64,000 nt of DNA from Asterias amurensis. Taxonomy: Eukaryota > Echinodermata > Asteroidea > Forcipulatida > Asteriidae. This document shows, piece by piece, positions 12,161 through 25,050 of the stretch. The notes under the pieces are model-generated. The model did not search any database. It worked only from the letters and a program-made list of their open reading frames with translations, and was not told where the DNA came from. The position numbers were made by a program, and so were the translations under genes. Within the stretch, counting starts at the first letter, position 1. Every line of letters begins with the position of its first letter. Location of the stretch: NCBI RefSeq assembly GCF_032118995.1, contig NC_092661.1, forward strand, positions 250,501-314,500. The letters are read 5' to 3'.

Positions 12161-12618
12161 TACATTGAAGTGGCCGTCCAGCCTTGCGTTATTAGGCGAT
12201 TGTTTAAAGGTAAGCTTTAGCTTAAATGTCCACAGAGGTTTTCCCTAGCATAATTCCAGTAAGAAAAAACCTTTTAAAGAAACAAACAATACCGTTATCT
12301 CGGGACACATGTCAGCTTTTTCAAAAGGGTTTCAGTCTATGAAAACCTTAGGGATTGGAAACAAATGCTGTACGATACCTTGAACCTTTTACATTGAAGT
12401 GGCCGTCCAGCCTTGCGTTATTAGGCGATTGTTTAAAGGTGAGCTTTAGCTTAAATGTCCACAGAGGTTTTCCCTAGCATAATTCCAGTAAGAAAAAACC
12501 TTTTAAAGAAACAAACAATACCGTTATCTCGGGACACATGTCAGCTTTTTCAAAAGGGTTTCAGTCTATGAAAACCTTAGGGATTGGAAACAAATGCTGT
12601 ACGATACCTTGAACCTTT
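12161..12618. repeat. 229-bp tandem duplication, two nearly identical copies
   Basis: Copy 1 is 12161-12389 and copy 2 is 12390-12618. Aligning them by eye I find one difference (GGTAAGC versus GGTGAGC). There is no ORF of note inside. It is either a very recent duplication or an assembly artefact. Confidence 0.9.
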
Positions 12619-12897
12619 TTAATGATATCAATCTGAAGACTCTATATTAAATAATACACAAAAAGTAATATCTCTGAGAGAGAAAGAGACCAGACAATCT
12701 ATCTGAAATGTCAAGGTCGTGGTTTGAAAGCAACCTGTATCTTAACACTTAACAATGAGCGATCAAATTTCAAGATGAGTGACACTACCTTGTAGGACTG
12801 CAAATACTAAATAAATTCCCTGGACATGTTGAGATCCAGGAATATACACTCACAACACATGAAAACCTACATAAGTCAACTCTGTTGTTATACTCCG

Positions 12898-12985
12898 AAG
12901 ATTCACCCCGGGGATGTTGTGTATGAATGGAGATACAAAGAATACCGAGCCCCGGGGATGTTGAGTATATGAATAGAGATAAAAA
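12898..12985. repeat. Two-unit short tandem repeat
   Basis: CCCCGGGGATGTTG is followed by a similar gap containing GAATGGAGATA or GAATAGAGATA. It occurs twice, about 56 bp apart. Confidence 0.6.
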
Positions 12986-13685
12986 AAAAAACCGAAATCC
13001 GATCAAATTAATTTGTAGGTTGTCGGCAATGCTGATGACGCGTATCATATAGGTGAGGTTTGATTAACGTTACAAGTACCTATTGGTATGACGACTAATC
13101 TCAAAGGACTTGAATTAACCTGGTTTTTTTTTACACCATCACTTTTATTTATTATGATTACAAGTTGAGTATAAGACCTCCTATGATTTCAGCTGGGTTA
13201 TTGATAAAATCAAAATTATTATCCACAAACCGGATGAACAAGTTCTGATTGAATCCAGATTGCTCGCTACTTTAAATCCTTCTGCCTTGTTTTAAGTCAA
13301 TGCACTATGCTATCGTTGTAAATGGATAGCGTGTCAATAGTGGAACCACGTTTTGTTTCATTACTAAAAGTGCAGGAAAGAACTCGAGTGCAACCAAAAC
13401 ATCATTAATATTATAACGTCTGTATTCTTGTACATTGTAACCACTCGACCTACATCGGATTTCACAAACTGAAGAGATATAATGGGATGGATGTAACAGT
13501 AAGTGTGAAGAAGGACTTGGATATTATGAAAGGGGGAAAGTAGGAAATGGACGAGAGACCTGTATAAACACTTCACATGACTACTTCATCATCGACTTCA
13601 CCAACATGGACATTGGGTGCTAGACATCCACTTAGAAACTTAATAACTCTAGAATGACGAAAGCCGTGATTCCTGCCCCAAAATG

Positions 13686-13876
13686 CATTCCCAATTTCAT
13701 AGAGCTGCTTAACATAAAACTAGCTAAGCACAACAAAATTGTGCTTACCATAACAAGGTTACCAGCTAAAATACTATTTCAAATGTACACGATGTGACTA
13801 GTAGCCTGCTTATTGTTGCTTAGCATAAATTAATAAACATTATTTTCTGCTTAAGCAGCTCTGTGAATATGGGCCC
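13686..13876 (+). mobile_element. MITE family B, copy 3
   Basis: Left end CCCAATTTCATAGAGCTGCT and right end GCAGCTCTGTGAATATGGGC are inverted repeats about 190 bp apart. The interior has GCTAAGCACAAC and TAAGCAGC motifs. Confidence 0.75.
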
Positions 13877-14702
13877 TGCAACGGTTGTACCTCTAATAAG
13901 ATTTGAAAAACCTTTTTCTTCACGTCATTTTCCAGAGTGAGAAGTTCTATGTGCAACTACAGTTACCAGTTTTCGACATTTCAATTAGCAATTCTTAAAG
14001 AAATGCCGCTCCACATGCTCAGATAACTGGAACATACTTTCATATAGTCTGTGATGTAACATTGATTACACCCCTACCAACCCCATCGTATTATATAGTA
14101 ATTTATTCCATATAGTCGTTTACTCTTTGCTGAGGTACGGAATGTTATTAGTGCCACCTGCAAATTAAAATTACCATAATCAAGTCGTCTACGCGGGAAA
14201 ATAAGTCAAGGAATTACAAGTGTGTCAAACGGGATACGCGATAATAGGTGTTGAATAATTCATCTTTTGACACTCGTTCTGTTCTTTAAACAAGACGTAG
14301 GGGCCAATACACACCTTCCCTTCACGCTAATTCAAATATTATGGTCCCCAACTTTCAAGGTACCGTTTATCTGACTTGTTCCATTCATCTTTCAACGTCA
14401 GAATACAATATAATTGGTCTTACAACTCATTTACATTTACAATACAAGAGTGGGAAAATTTTTCATTTTATCGGTCAAAACGATTTGAATACATTTAGGT
14501 TCTACTTGATCAAGTCATAGACACTTCTCTAGAAGCAAAGGCGATTCATAAATCTATACTTCGTTCTTTGTTTCCTTCTTATTACAACCACTTAAGAGTT
14601 GATGAATGGATGGAAAGTGCTCGTTAGTGAGAAGGAACATAAGAAAGGAGCAGAACGAGTGCGTGTGTATTTGTGTGATACAGAATTTCTTTTTTAAACA
14701 TC

Positions 14703-14987
14703 TGCCGATTTCCATAGAGCTGCTAAAACAAAAATTGGTTTTTAACAAATGTCTGCTTAGCAAAAAAAGTATGACATTAGTATTTGGCTAAAGGTATTTT
14801 GGCTAATTACCTTGTTCAGGTAAACACAATTTTGTTGTGCTAAGCTACATTTTTTCTGCTTAAGCAGCTCCATGAAATAGGGTCATGTGTAGTTTTTTTG
14901 GCTGGCGTTCTTATTCTGGTAAAGCAAAATAATGTGTGTTGTGCTGATCTGAGCTACTTTGCTTAACCAGATCTATGAAATCGGGTC
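14703..14987 (+). mobile_element. MITE family B, copy 4 plus an adjoining partial copy
   Basis: 14703-14884 runs from GATTTCCATAGAGCTGCT to AGCAGCTCCATGAAATAGG. The 3' part of the same family then repeats at 14885-14987, ending CCAGATCTATGAAATCGGG. It looks like nested or tandem insertion. Confidence 0.65.
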
Positions 14988-15837
14988 ATTAATATTCTAT
15001 ACAGAAAGCCCTGACACTATAAATGGATTTAGAATTCCCGCCCTATAGAGTATGTATACACACAGGTACCCTATCAATACACACCTAACCACGTTCCATC
15101 CTCGACTCGTTACTCAGTATGCATAACCTTACAACTCCTTAAAACCAATTAAACTTTGAACAAGTGTGCTTCCAAATCAACGATGTAGTTCCATTTACAC
15201 GGGGAGAGTGAGTGTACTTATCGTAACACACCATTAGGGGGTCTAGTTAGGTCTCCACTGCACAGAAGCGTAGACAAGAAACAAACATGGCATTTAGAAT
15301 TCAAACACGGATGTTTAATACAAACTGACGCCATTATCGCTGTTCAAAATGTCTCGATAACATTGCTTCAGGCACTTCAACCTTTATAATAAATGCCCTT
15401 TCATAATGACCACGTTTCTTTATCTACATATTATCTAAGCTGAGAGAAAGGAGCCAAAGTTCTCCTCAAACGCAACCCTACTTAAAATCCCCCAAAATAC
15501 AGCTCCAAAATCTAAGAGATACCGGTTTGAAAGTAACACTGCAAAATATCTTAAAGGGAACATATACCCTTGGGTTTTTTTAGGTTTTTTTTTTAACCGT
15601 TCGTTTTTGTTAGTTCTATAAACTAAGGTATGAAAATTTCATTTAAAAAAATGCCAGAAACGTTTTCGAGATATATCGCCGAAAAACTGGAGCGGTGACA
15701 GGCACGAAGAATAATCCGTAATTGCAATACATAATCTGATAAACGTTTCTGGCAGTAATGTTTCTCAGATTTAAACTTTGGGGGAAATTGATACTAATCC
15801 GTAACCACAATACTTCCAAAGGAAATTATTATCTTCA

Positions 15838-15964
15838 CTTTCAGTGAGCGAGCCGTTTCTCACAATGTGTTTTACTATCAACAGCTCTCCATTGCTCGTT
15901 ACCAAGTAAAACACATTATGCTAACCATTATTTTGAGTTATTACCAATAGTGTCCAGTGCCTAG
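15838..15964 (+). mobile_element. MITE family A, copy 3 (3' part only)
   Basis: Contains AGCCGTTTCTCACAATGTG, AACAGCTCTCCATTGCTCG and the terminal ACCAATAGTGTCCAGTGCC. The 5' half is missing. It lies behind another repeat-like stretch that starts CTTAAAGGGAACATATACCC at about 15552. Confidence 0.65.
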
Positions 15965-16189
15965 TCAGCAAATAAATGTACCGTAATTCGATATTAGGTT
16001 AACATGAAACACTTTTTAAGTGAAAAGGCATGTCCACCGGGATTGACATGAAATCCAGAATGGCGTAGGTAAAAGGGGTATCATATTTTAAAGTACACAT
16101 CTCCAAGGGTGCCGACCCTCAACCCGACCCCTACGCAATACACAATGTCAACAACAACAGTCTCAATCACACGACTACGAGCATCTATC

Positions 16190-17830
16190 GATAAAGAAGA
16201 AAGACATCAATAAGATGTAGAGCATCTTAGAGAGGAGGGGTCGACAAGATGGAAATACCGTTTGAAAGGATAAGTAGGAAAGGTTTGCCATCTAAGAGAA
16301 AATGGCACATGGTGATGGCAAAAGTATGAGAGCTCTCACATTTCATTTTAAAGGTGGTTTTGAAAGAGAATCTATATTGAAATTTAACAAGACCAATTTT
16401 ACGGAATTACAAGATGCATTTTAATAGAAACAATAGCAAACATTAAACAGTGAAGGAGTTTGACCAAATTGGAAGATTGGATCAAGGCATTTCATCAAGA
16501 ATGACACAAACTTTTCATCTAATAACAATTTTAAGCCAATAAACTGCAAAGTAGCGACATTAATAATAATGTGCTGCCGATAGATGATGTCAAGAAGAGC
16601 TAGATTGATGAAATAAGAAAGGTAGGTAGAGGATGGTGATCGAATTGGTATCATTGAGGATCAGAGGTGATATAAACTAAATCAAGACATATATAACGAT
16701 GAAAAAACTATCGTCTTAACGGGAGTTGGAATTCAATAATTGGAAAAAGAAAGATTGGTACGATCTGAATTCAAAATGAGTCCAGAGAATAAATCGTAGC
16801 CGCTAAGGGGCCTCAAGAAAACATGTAAGATAAGAGGGCGTTGTGGAAGATGTGAAAAGGTCGATGCTACGAACCAAAGAACACATTGAAGTTAACTGGA
16901 ATGAGGGGTTGGGGTGACTTTATGCAAACTTGAATCAAGAATAGAAGCTTATATCGACCATACAATGATGATTTCAAAGACACATCTTTCAAACAGCCTG
17001 TGAATGGTATTGGTTCTTCTATGGATAATCTCTGCCAGGAAAAGGATCAGAAAGAAAAGGGAGTATAGAGAACAGATGGATGTGCTGATTTTATGCAGAC
17101 TTAAAACAAGGCTAGCAGCCGTTATCGACCATGCAAAGAGGATTCAAAGACACATCTTTAATTATAGCACATATACAGCCTGTGAATAGTGTTGGTTCTT
17201 GTATTAAATCTCAGAAATGAAAAAAAAATAAAGAATGAAAAGAGAATATCTTGAGAATAGATTGAGGGGAATTTGCTTGAGAAGGACAATGAACTGAGAG
17301 TCATGACAGCGCTGCTGGGAATTAAATCTGTAGAGGAATCTGGAAATTATAAAAAGTGGACGGAATTAAATCTAAGAGGACTCAGTGGAAAATGTACAGA
17401 AAAGTAATTTAGAAAAGTAGAATGTAATTTATCGTGAAGAAATGAACGTCAGACAATATTGAAGTTTAAAAAGAGGTGTTTTTAAGGAAGCGAAGATTTA
17501 GTTAAATTAAAAACATAAGGGCAGATGAGGTTTCTTTAATAACTGCGAAAAACAAGGGACAGCAGGAACAGTAATATGAAAGTTCAAGGATCTAGGTAGA
17601 ACATTCTATCAAAATGAAACGAATTAAAAATGAACAGCCTCGAAATAGATGAACAACAAAGCAAGGTCGAATCAAAGACATCAGGATTGGCAAGAAAAAA
17701 AACGTGTAAACTCACAGATTTACGTAAAAATCGCACGGTCAAATGATGACGATCGTAGAAATATTCCCTAACAAAATATTTCTGTCTGAAATGTCATATT
17801 TGATGAGAAATAAATAAAACTAACATCTGT
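16190..17830. other. Purine-skewed block with a diverged tandem duplication
   Basis: Over about 1.6 kb the plus strand is strikingly A+G rich, with few long pyrimidine runs. Inside it, 16916-17085 and 17086-17268 are diverged copies sharing TTATGCA, TATCGACCAT, AAAGACACATCTTT and CAGCCTGTGAAT in order. No long ORF spans it. Origin unknown. Confidence 0.5.
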
Positions 17831-17859
17831 TTGGAGTTTATCGCGTTTTTTTTTTCTTT

Positions 17860-17965
17860 TTCTTTTTTTCAAATCAGTTTTTCAGTATTTTCTCGTGACC
17901 CAGATGGCCGATCGGTCTCAAACTTCTATAGGTTTGTCAGTTTATATGTTGGATTATATGAAGTG
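17860..17965 (-). mobile_element. Fragment of MITE family C
   Basis: The reverse complement of TCTCGTGACCCAGATGGCCG and TTCTATAGGTTTGTCAG matches the interior of the family C element at 39671-40056, in the same order. Confidence 0.5.
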
Positions 17966-20606
17966 CTTATACTTCCAACAACGGTCCTGTTGGCATAAAA
18001 AATATTTATGTAATGTTCTTTAGTCGGAAGAAAGGAAATGGTGAGAAGAGTTTGAGTAAGAAATGTAAAATGTAATATAACGAGTTCCCGGTAAGGTTCA
18101 ACGGGGTTATCAGTGTGGTTGTTATACGTCAAAAACTGTACACACAGACAAAAATTAACCCTTTGACTTTTAAAAGGCTGAAAAGGAAATGTGGATGATG
18201 CATCCTCTGAAATTTGATATCTTAAGAAATTACAATAAAGTAAGAAAAAAAGTATTATTTACAGAGAAGGAAGGTAGCGCAATTACATCAGTAGTGGCCA
18301 CTGACTTTTCCGCCTTTAGTCTTGAAGATGCTGCCATGTGACACCGGGCCCCTTGGCAGGAGGCGACATATGGAGGAGACCAGCTACGGGATAAGATTTC
18401 TGAAGAGCAGAGAGCTTCTTATATAGAGTTAAGACAGATAACCTGTGGCTAAGATGATTAAGTAGTGCATCACGCTACTATGTTGTTTGTGCAACATACA
18501 ATCGGCTATAGGAATAAACTAATGGCGAGGAATTTAGCCAAGATTACATGTACACAAAATTATTATAATTGAATTGACCACAACTACACACTGTAAAACA
18601 GTGTTTAGAGCTTCAACAGAACACTAAGCATGAGTGTGTCGTGACCATAAACATGTTTAGATTATTGTGTGTGGTTAAATACTACAAACTGTTTGAGCAG
18701 GTTTCAAAATAATAAGCATGTTTATCATTTAAACATGGTTTAAAAGTACAATATTGTGTTACATTTCTAAACAGAGTTTTTACAGCGCACTTGAGGTATT
18801 CTCCATGCTTTATTTTATCTTGACGTTAATCCCTCAAGAAATGTACTTTTAATCAGATTGTAGAACTGCAATTATGTTTATCTACCAATCTCAATACGTT
18901 GATTCAACAGAAGTACTTATTAATTTGATAATGGTAGGGTATTTATCGATGTTTGCATCTTCGTACAGCCAGCAAGGGAGCCCCTAATGAAATCTGAATT
19001 TTCAATATTTAATTGAAAGATGGTGAGGAGTCTCTAATACTCATCTTACCCATCCACCCAGCCCCCCCCCCCCCTTCCCAGCCCTTAGTGTCTTCGCTGC
19101 TGTTATCAATAACATGACAAGAACTCTAAGATTAGACTGGAATAGTTCCTTGTTTTCTTAAGACTGACAAGACGACAAGGTTCTTGAGAGAAACGGCCTG
19201 GTAAAGTCTGATCTAGATTTACTGATGCATGCAATCACAAGACTGTTGTCTCCTTGACCTGATTTACAAGTCCTCCTTATGTCTTAATCTTGAAGTAAAG
19301 ATTGCCATGCATCACTCAATGTCAGTCTGGAGCAAGACAGTCTACACCAGAAAACACAAACAGCTGCAAAAATACGGTTAGAAACCAATCAAATCTAAGC
19401 ACACAAAAACGTTAATGGTAAATTAAAACAGAATAATACAAACACCCTCACTAGCAATTGTAACCTGAGCAAAAATCTAAATTTGAGTCTCTTCTATTTC
19501 CCTGAATGTATGAACTGTCAACATTACAAACGAAATAATTGACACATATAAATCATTCTTACATATTGATGAATTGATGGATCTGTCCAATAGTAATCGA
19601 TAAATCGTTTCAGATAACTAAACTGACCTCCACCATGTCACATGTGTAGTATTGATTTTTTCATTGGTTATCAGACCCACCCATTACGATATATGATGTG
19701 GTATACTGCATGCCTGGTTTCATATTGGGGTACGTGCTCTTCAAGATAAACATTCAATTACTGCTGGCAAATGTGCTGGATGAGATGAAATTTGGAATTT
19801 CAAAAGAGATGAACGTGATTAATTCTGACAAATTGAACATTCGATAAAGGTCGTGCGAAACAATTTGCCGCAAACGTTTTATTTAATAGTTCAATTGTGA
19901 CGTCACATTAACGACAATCATAGAAGAAGTTTCGTTCAGATTTATTCACAAAAACATATACTGAGAATCTCTATGGTGGAATGGCACGTGTAAAACAACC
20001 ACCGAGTTCTATTAATGATTGATAACACTGTACTGTCCCATAAAAAAAAACCGTGTAAAAATATTTAATTTCAGACCTGTGGCAAAACTAACTGCGACGG
20101 GGATGAATTGGAAATAAGGAGGCCCTATTAATGGTAAGATTACTACTGTGCCATTCATGCTGCTTTAAGAAACATTAGAACTGAAGCATGAATGAGTTTC
20201 AGTTTCAGTGATGGTTATTTTAAACGCCATTCTTGGGAAATATTGAATTAAAATAACCAAACTATTTGTGCGAGTAATACAGTAAGGAACTACGTGACAC
20301 TGTTACACTTCCAGTGAACATCTTATCACATTTTGTGGTTTGGGTTTCTAGAAGACGTCATATAACGGAATAAGTCCGGTCGGTGTTTCATTAAGTGCTT
20401 ATTTTCACGGCAGATATAGAACTAATAACATGGTACATTTTTGTCTCCAACATTTGTGGTATTTCAGAGGAATAATTATGATTTGGTTGTAATTGGAATT
20501 CTTGTATATCATTCAGTGGATTCTAAGCAACTTGTCAAATATTGACACTTTTATCGCTCGAGCATTACCAATCAATCATTAAATGCATGATAATAAAATA
20601 ATGAGC
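17966..20606. other. Intergenic, nothing recognised
   Basis: AT-rich, with a short poly-C tract near 19064-19075. No supported gene or RNA. Confidence 0.35.
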
Positions 20607-20983
20607 TTTAAAGGCAGTGGACACTATTGGTAATTGTCAAAGACCAGTCTTTTCACTTGGTGTATCCCAATCTATGCATAAAATAACAAATCTATGAACA
20701 TTCCGATTCAATTGGTCATCGAAATTGCAAGAAAATAATGAGAGCAAAAACACCTTTGTTGCACAAATTTGTTTGCTTTCAGATTCCTGAGAAAGGCTTC
20801 AGGCCTGAAGTCTTTCTCATATTAAAATATCTTTGAGTAATTACCTCTTTCTCAAAAACTACTTACTTTAGAGGGAGCCGTTTCTCACAATATCTATAGA
20901 CTACTGTGTTACAGCTATCCGTTGCTCTTTACAAGTAAGTTTTTATGCTGATATGTTTTACCAATAGTGTCCAATACCTTTAA
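20607..20983 (+). mobile_element. MITE family A, copy 4
   Basis: A well-kept copy: TTTAAAGGCAGTGGACACT at the left, ACCAATAGTGTCCAATACC then TTTAA at the right. The internal dyad is of the second subtype (GGCTTCAGGCCTGAAG). Confidence 0.85.
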
Positions 20984-22954
20984 CGCAACACCCTCCTATC
21001 GCCTTTTATCATTGGGAGTAAAGTGAATTAATGCTTAATTTTGGCGCATATTGTAAATGATTTACCGTTTCGGATATTGCAATTCCTGCCAGGTAAGACA
21101 ATCACAGGTGATAGAGAGACATAGAGAGAGAGTCGGTCTGTATTATAGTTTAAGCCCCTAAGAAACGATGTCAACAGTATACGCACTAGGGGATCAGTTG
21201 TCAGTTTATATTCAAAAATCATCATCGCTAGCAGATACCCACGAGGACAAATACAGAAGTAGATGATGATGTTTCTTTAGTAACAGACCGAAGCCTTTGG
21301 GGATCCCTCTACCCCGGTACATCACCAGTTTGTTTTCATAAAGAGAAGAAACTAAATCTGGAAGTTGTAACAAATCTTGTAGTTTGTAAAAATGGCATTA
21401 AGTGGTTGATTGGAGTTGATTGGTTGATGGTTGCCTTAGAAAGTGATTCAGTAAAGACAGTAGAAGGGTACGCTTTGAGCTAGGTAGGAACTTCTTCCGA
21501 TTGAAATAATGACATAAATCAAGCTAATAATAAAAACCACTTAACCCAGTTGCATAGACTCTACTAGACCTCATTGCCTTCGTTTTCTTACATCGATTGA
21601 TTCCCGGCTATGTATGACGACATCTTTCATCCCTGGACGGTTCCTATGCTTCATTTAACGCTAGGTGTATGCATTACCCTCATAAAGGAAGTATGGGTAC
21701 TGACTATAGAGGGACTAGTAACACCTTAAGCACATCGTTTGAATAGGATCAATCACAATGGTTAAGGATCCTATATTGGCAATTAGAACCGCCACAGAGA
21801 TTTTGAATTAATCCAATCAACTGGAATTCAAAGCGACTTAGTCGTCCACCAATCACGGCAGGGCATTAACTGAATCCATTTTCTGGTTGATGCTACTGCG
21901 TGACTACTTACTGTATCATAAATCCTTTGCAATTACTTCAATCCCTACAGCTATGTGGTTTACAGGTCCCCTTCTCTTTATTAGTTGAGTGGTTCCAAGC
22001 TGTTCAACATTTCATGAGATTGATTCTGGACACGTTTGCACCTTCAGATTGCATGACAATCGCTTGATGGACACCCAAGTGCGTCCCTTGAGCGTCCTTT
22101 CAGATGGACATGTCCCTTAGCGGCCATTCTTCAGAAGCTTCTTGATTAAGTCCAATTATCACCTATCTCCTATGATTACAGGTACGGGGATCTCATAGGA
22201 TGCAGCTAAATTCTCTCATGTATATATTCATCGGTTAATATACATCCAGAGGGGAAAACAAGTACACATGTTTTAATAGAACTAGGGTATCAAATGAACA
22301 CCGCCCCTTGAAAAGAAAAGGGTCAGAATTACAAGATAAAGATTGAAATTGACCTAACATCAACACATAATGGTATCCTCCTTGTACAATAATTCCACTG
22401 TTAAACATTATATTGAGCGTCTACATTCACTTTGAAAGCAATGCTGGACAAGTAGTAATACATTCATTCCAAATTGATGAACTAAACATTAAATTTAATT
22501 AATTCAATTACAGCTGTGGTATAAAAGGTTGTAATGCATTTAGCATTGATTTATCCCAAAGCATTGACACTGAAATTATATGAAGTGCATGGTACGTGCT
22601 ATATAAGTTTAATAAAATTGCTTTAGGCGCTACGTTATTAAGAGACGTTCGATCGAAAAACGAAATAGGCGTGAAATATGAAACCTTAATGAGTAGGAAT
22701 CGAAATTGGCTATGGGCTATAAATAATGGACTGTCATTTTGGTTCCTAGAATAGTAACCGACAATCGTGAGACGAGACGTCTTGACGGTGTTAGACGAAG
22801 ATTTAAACAACAAGTCAGTCAAGTGTCTGATATGGTTCACGTTTTACCATTAATAACTAGCTTCGTAAAGTGCATCCATTAAAACAAACAAGATTAACCT
22901 ATATGTACAACGCTTCAAAACAAACATGTAAGACTTGTATGCTTGAAAACAACA
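20984..22954. other. Intergenic, nothing recognised
   Basis: No supported gene. A somewhat GC-richer patch lies near 22020-22140 but has no open frame worth calling. Confidence 0.35.
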
Positions 22955-23000
22955 GTCTCCTGACGATGACTAGAGCAGGCTAGTCGAAACGTTCGGAGAC
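22955..23000 (+). ncRNA. Hammerhead-ribozyme-like hairpin, copy a
   Basis: In order: GTCTC, CTGACGA, T, GACTAG, loop AGCAGG, CTAGTC, GAA, ACGT, T, CG, GAGAC. GTCTC/GAGAC and GACTAG/CTAGTC pair. The unpaired CTGACGA and GAA match the hammerhead core CUGANGA and GAA, followed by a palindromic ACGT in place of a helix III. Deviations are one extra T before helix II and two extra bases before the last strand. Hammerheads of this short-helix-III type are known from Penelope-like retroelements. Self-cleavage is not shown. Confidence 0.4.
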
Positions 23001-24094
23001 CAAAACAATAAGATCCACTAACCGCTTATAAATTCAGTGCTTTAAAGCACACAAAACTTGTTCAAGTACAAAACTTGTTCAAACAATGGTGCCCTATCAA
23101 AGTAGGCACAATAAGTCTTCCACATGTAAACAAACATTTATTTAAAACTTGGTGCTACAGAATTTCATCGATACTAAAAATGCATTTAACTCAGTGCTTT
23201 AAAGTATCAGACGCCCACATCCGTGGTTCCTTTATTCAACCCAATGCTTCACCACAAATAATGCGTTCGAATGATATTAGAAGTATGATGTACTTTATTC
23301 AATGCTTCCAAATGTTGGTGTCTCCTTTATAGTCTGCCCAATGCATAGAGCTATAATACTCTTATATTATATAGCTCTATATGGTCCAATGCAAAAGTAA
23401 ACATTCAACACAAGCTCTAGAGCTGTGATCATCCTCTGATAAAGCTTTGACCTTGTCTAAGATGCTTACAAATAAGTCCCACATTCGATCATGATGAACA
23501 AATAATGGGCAAGGTACTATGGCACTAAATGGCACATGAATATTACATTGTCCACGCCAATTTCACCGCATGCAAGAATGGATGACAATTTCATATAGCT
23601 GAATTCTTCAAGAGCTTTAACGCATGAGGTGTTACCCATTCTTCGACCTTTTCTATGATGCTTACAGTTAAGCCCCACATTTGATCAGGATGAACAAATA
23701 TGGCGAAATTATTATGGAATTATATAGCATAGGAATTATTACATTGTCAACGCTCAATTTAACCATATGCAAGAACGGATTACGATATCGTGAAGTTGAA
23801 ATTTTCAAGAGCTTCGACATGCGCAGTAAGCGCTTCAACAGTAGACTTGTTTAAATCGAATTACCGCTCTTGCTTTCTGTTTCCACCCACTCACAAAGAC
23901 GTGAATGCAACCGAACATTGCAAATCAGACTGAGTGTTTTAACAAGGGGTCTGCTAGCCAATTAGATGGCTCACAATTTAGTAGATGCCTGGTCTAGCTG
24001 GCTGCTTGTCATTTATACATGTCAACCACTGACTGTTCGAATTACTTCAATTAAGTAATACAAATTTTAGGTTAGTGGTAGCACCAGGAGTAAA
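23001..24094. other. Intergenic, diverged repeat likely
   Basis: 23440-23580 and 23640-23780 share TGATGCTTACA, CCCACATT, GATCA and GATGAACAAATA in order, so they form a diverged duplication with a period of about 195 bp. No gene is supported. Confidence 0.4.
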
Positions 24095-24185
24095 ATCTCT
24101 TTTGAGTAGCTTTGGTTCTGAAAAGAACCGTTGGTTAACAACTCAATGTTTCATTCAGATGCTTTGGTTGTCTGAAATGCAAATA
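24095..24185. repeat. Degenerate copy of the 24959 element end
   Basis: TCTCTTTTGAGTAGCTTTGG, a gapped match to the foldback arm, and ACTCAATGTTTCATTCAGA reproduce the left end of the element at 24959-25391, including the region of its hairpin motif, with more decay. Confidence 0.55.
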
Positions 24186-24309
24186 AAGGAAATCTACAAA
24201 TTTGGACCCAGGGAAAACTCTAATTGACCAATTAATGATAGGCTACTGGTCCTGATGTCTGGTTACCGTGAAATGTTAAAAACCCAGTCTTGGGTTTAAG
24301 ATCAGTTGG

Positions 24310-24497
24310 AGAAAAAAATAACTCAATTTGGTGTTTAGCAGAAAATACTGCTTGACAATGTCTTGCTAAGCAATTTTGAGTAGGCATCATGCAGCCTCAA
24401 CACCGCAAACTTACTGTAATTTTTGGTTTGTACTGCTAAGCAAGTCTTACTGCGCTTAGCAAGCTTTTGTTTTTACAGGCTCTGTGAAATTGGGCAT
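24310..24497 (+). mobile_element. MITE family B, diverged copy 5
   Basis: The right end has the GCTCTGTGAAATTGGGC terminus, and the interior has repeated TGCTAAGCA and CGCTTAGCAAG motifs. The left end, near ACTCAATTTGG, is degenerate. Confidence 0.5.
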
Positions 24498-25000
24498 TTG
24501 AAAAACAATGCCTGGACTATAACAAGTTCAGGTTGTACACTGTTATCGTTTGACCAAACGTATCTCAGTCCAAAATCCAACTAAGTTGTAACATTTTCAG
24601 TTTTCACCTGTTACACACTCGAGTTATTTTAATCATTTTTCATCGATAGAAGTCGTGGGTTGTTGAGTTGGTAGCGCAAGTAAGCTGTTTGCATAACTGA
24701 ATTCACTGCTTTACCGTCCAAGGTTATCTTAGCAGGTGCATCTTGCTGTTGAATCAATCTTCATGTTTTAACACGGAGGCGTTTATCCCTTCAAGTCCGG
24801 TAAAACTTAGTCTACACTATAATGCATCAAAGTGAGAGCCATGCTGTGATAGTAGTGGTTTGTATCAATATTTATAACTCTAATTAGAGGTGTGTAGCCG
24901 TGTTAGACGGGTAAACTGGAAAGAGGGAAATAAAATGTAACACTCTAATGTGGAAAGTCTCTTTTGAGTAGTGTTGGTTCTGAAAAAAACGGTGGTTGAT

Positions 25001-25036
25001 AACTCGACGTTTCGATCAGTATGCTCTGATTGTCTT
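25001..25036 (-). ncRNA. Hammerhead-like hairpin, minus-strand copy in foldback
   Basis: Read on the minus strand: ATCAG, loop AGCATA, CTGAT, then CGAAACGTCGAG. Helix II and the GAAAC side of the core are kept; the CUGANGA side is decayed. It forms an inverted pair with 25051-25085. Confidence 0.3.
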
Positions 25037-25050
25037 CATTTCTCCTATCT

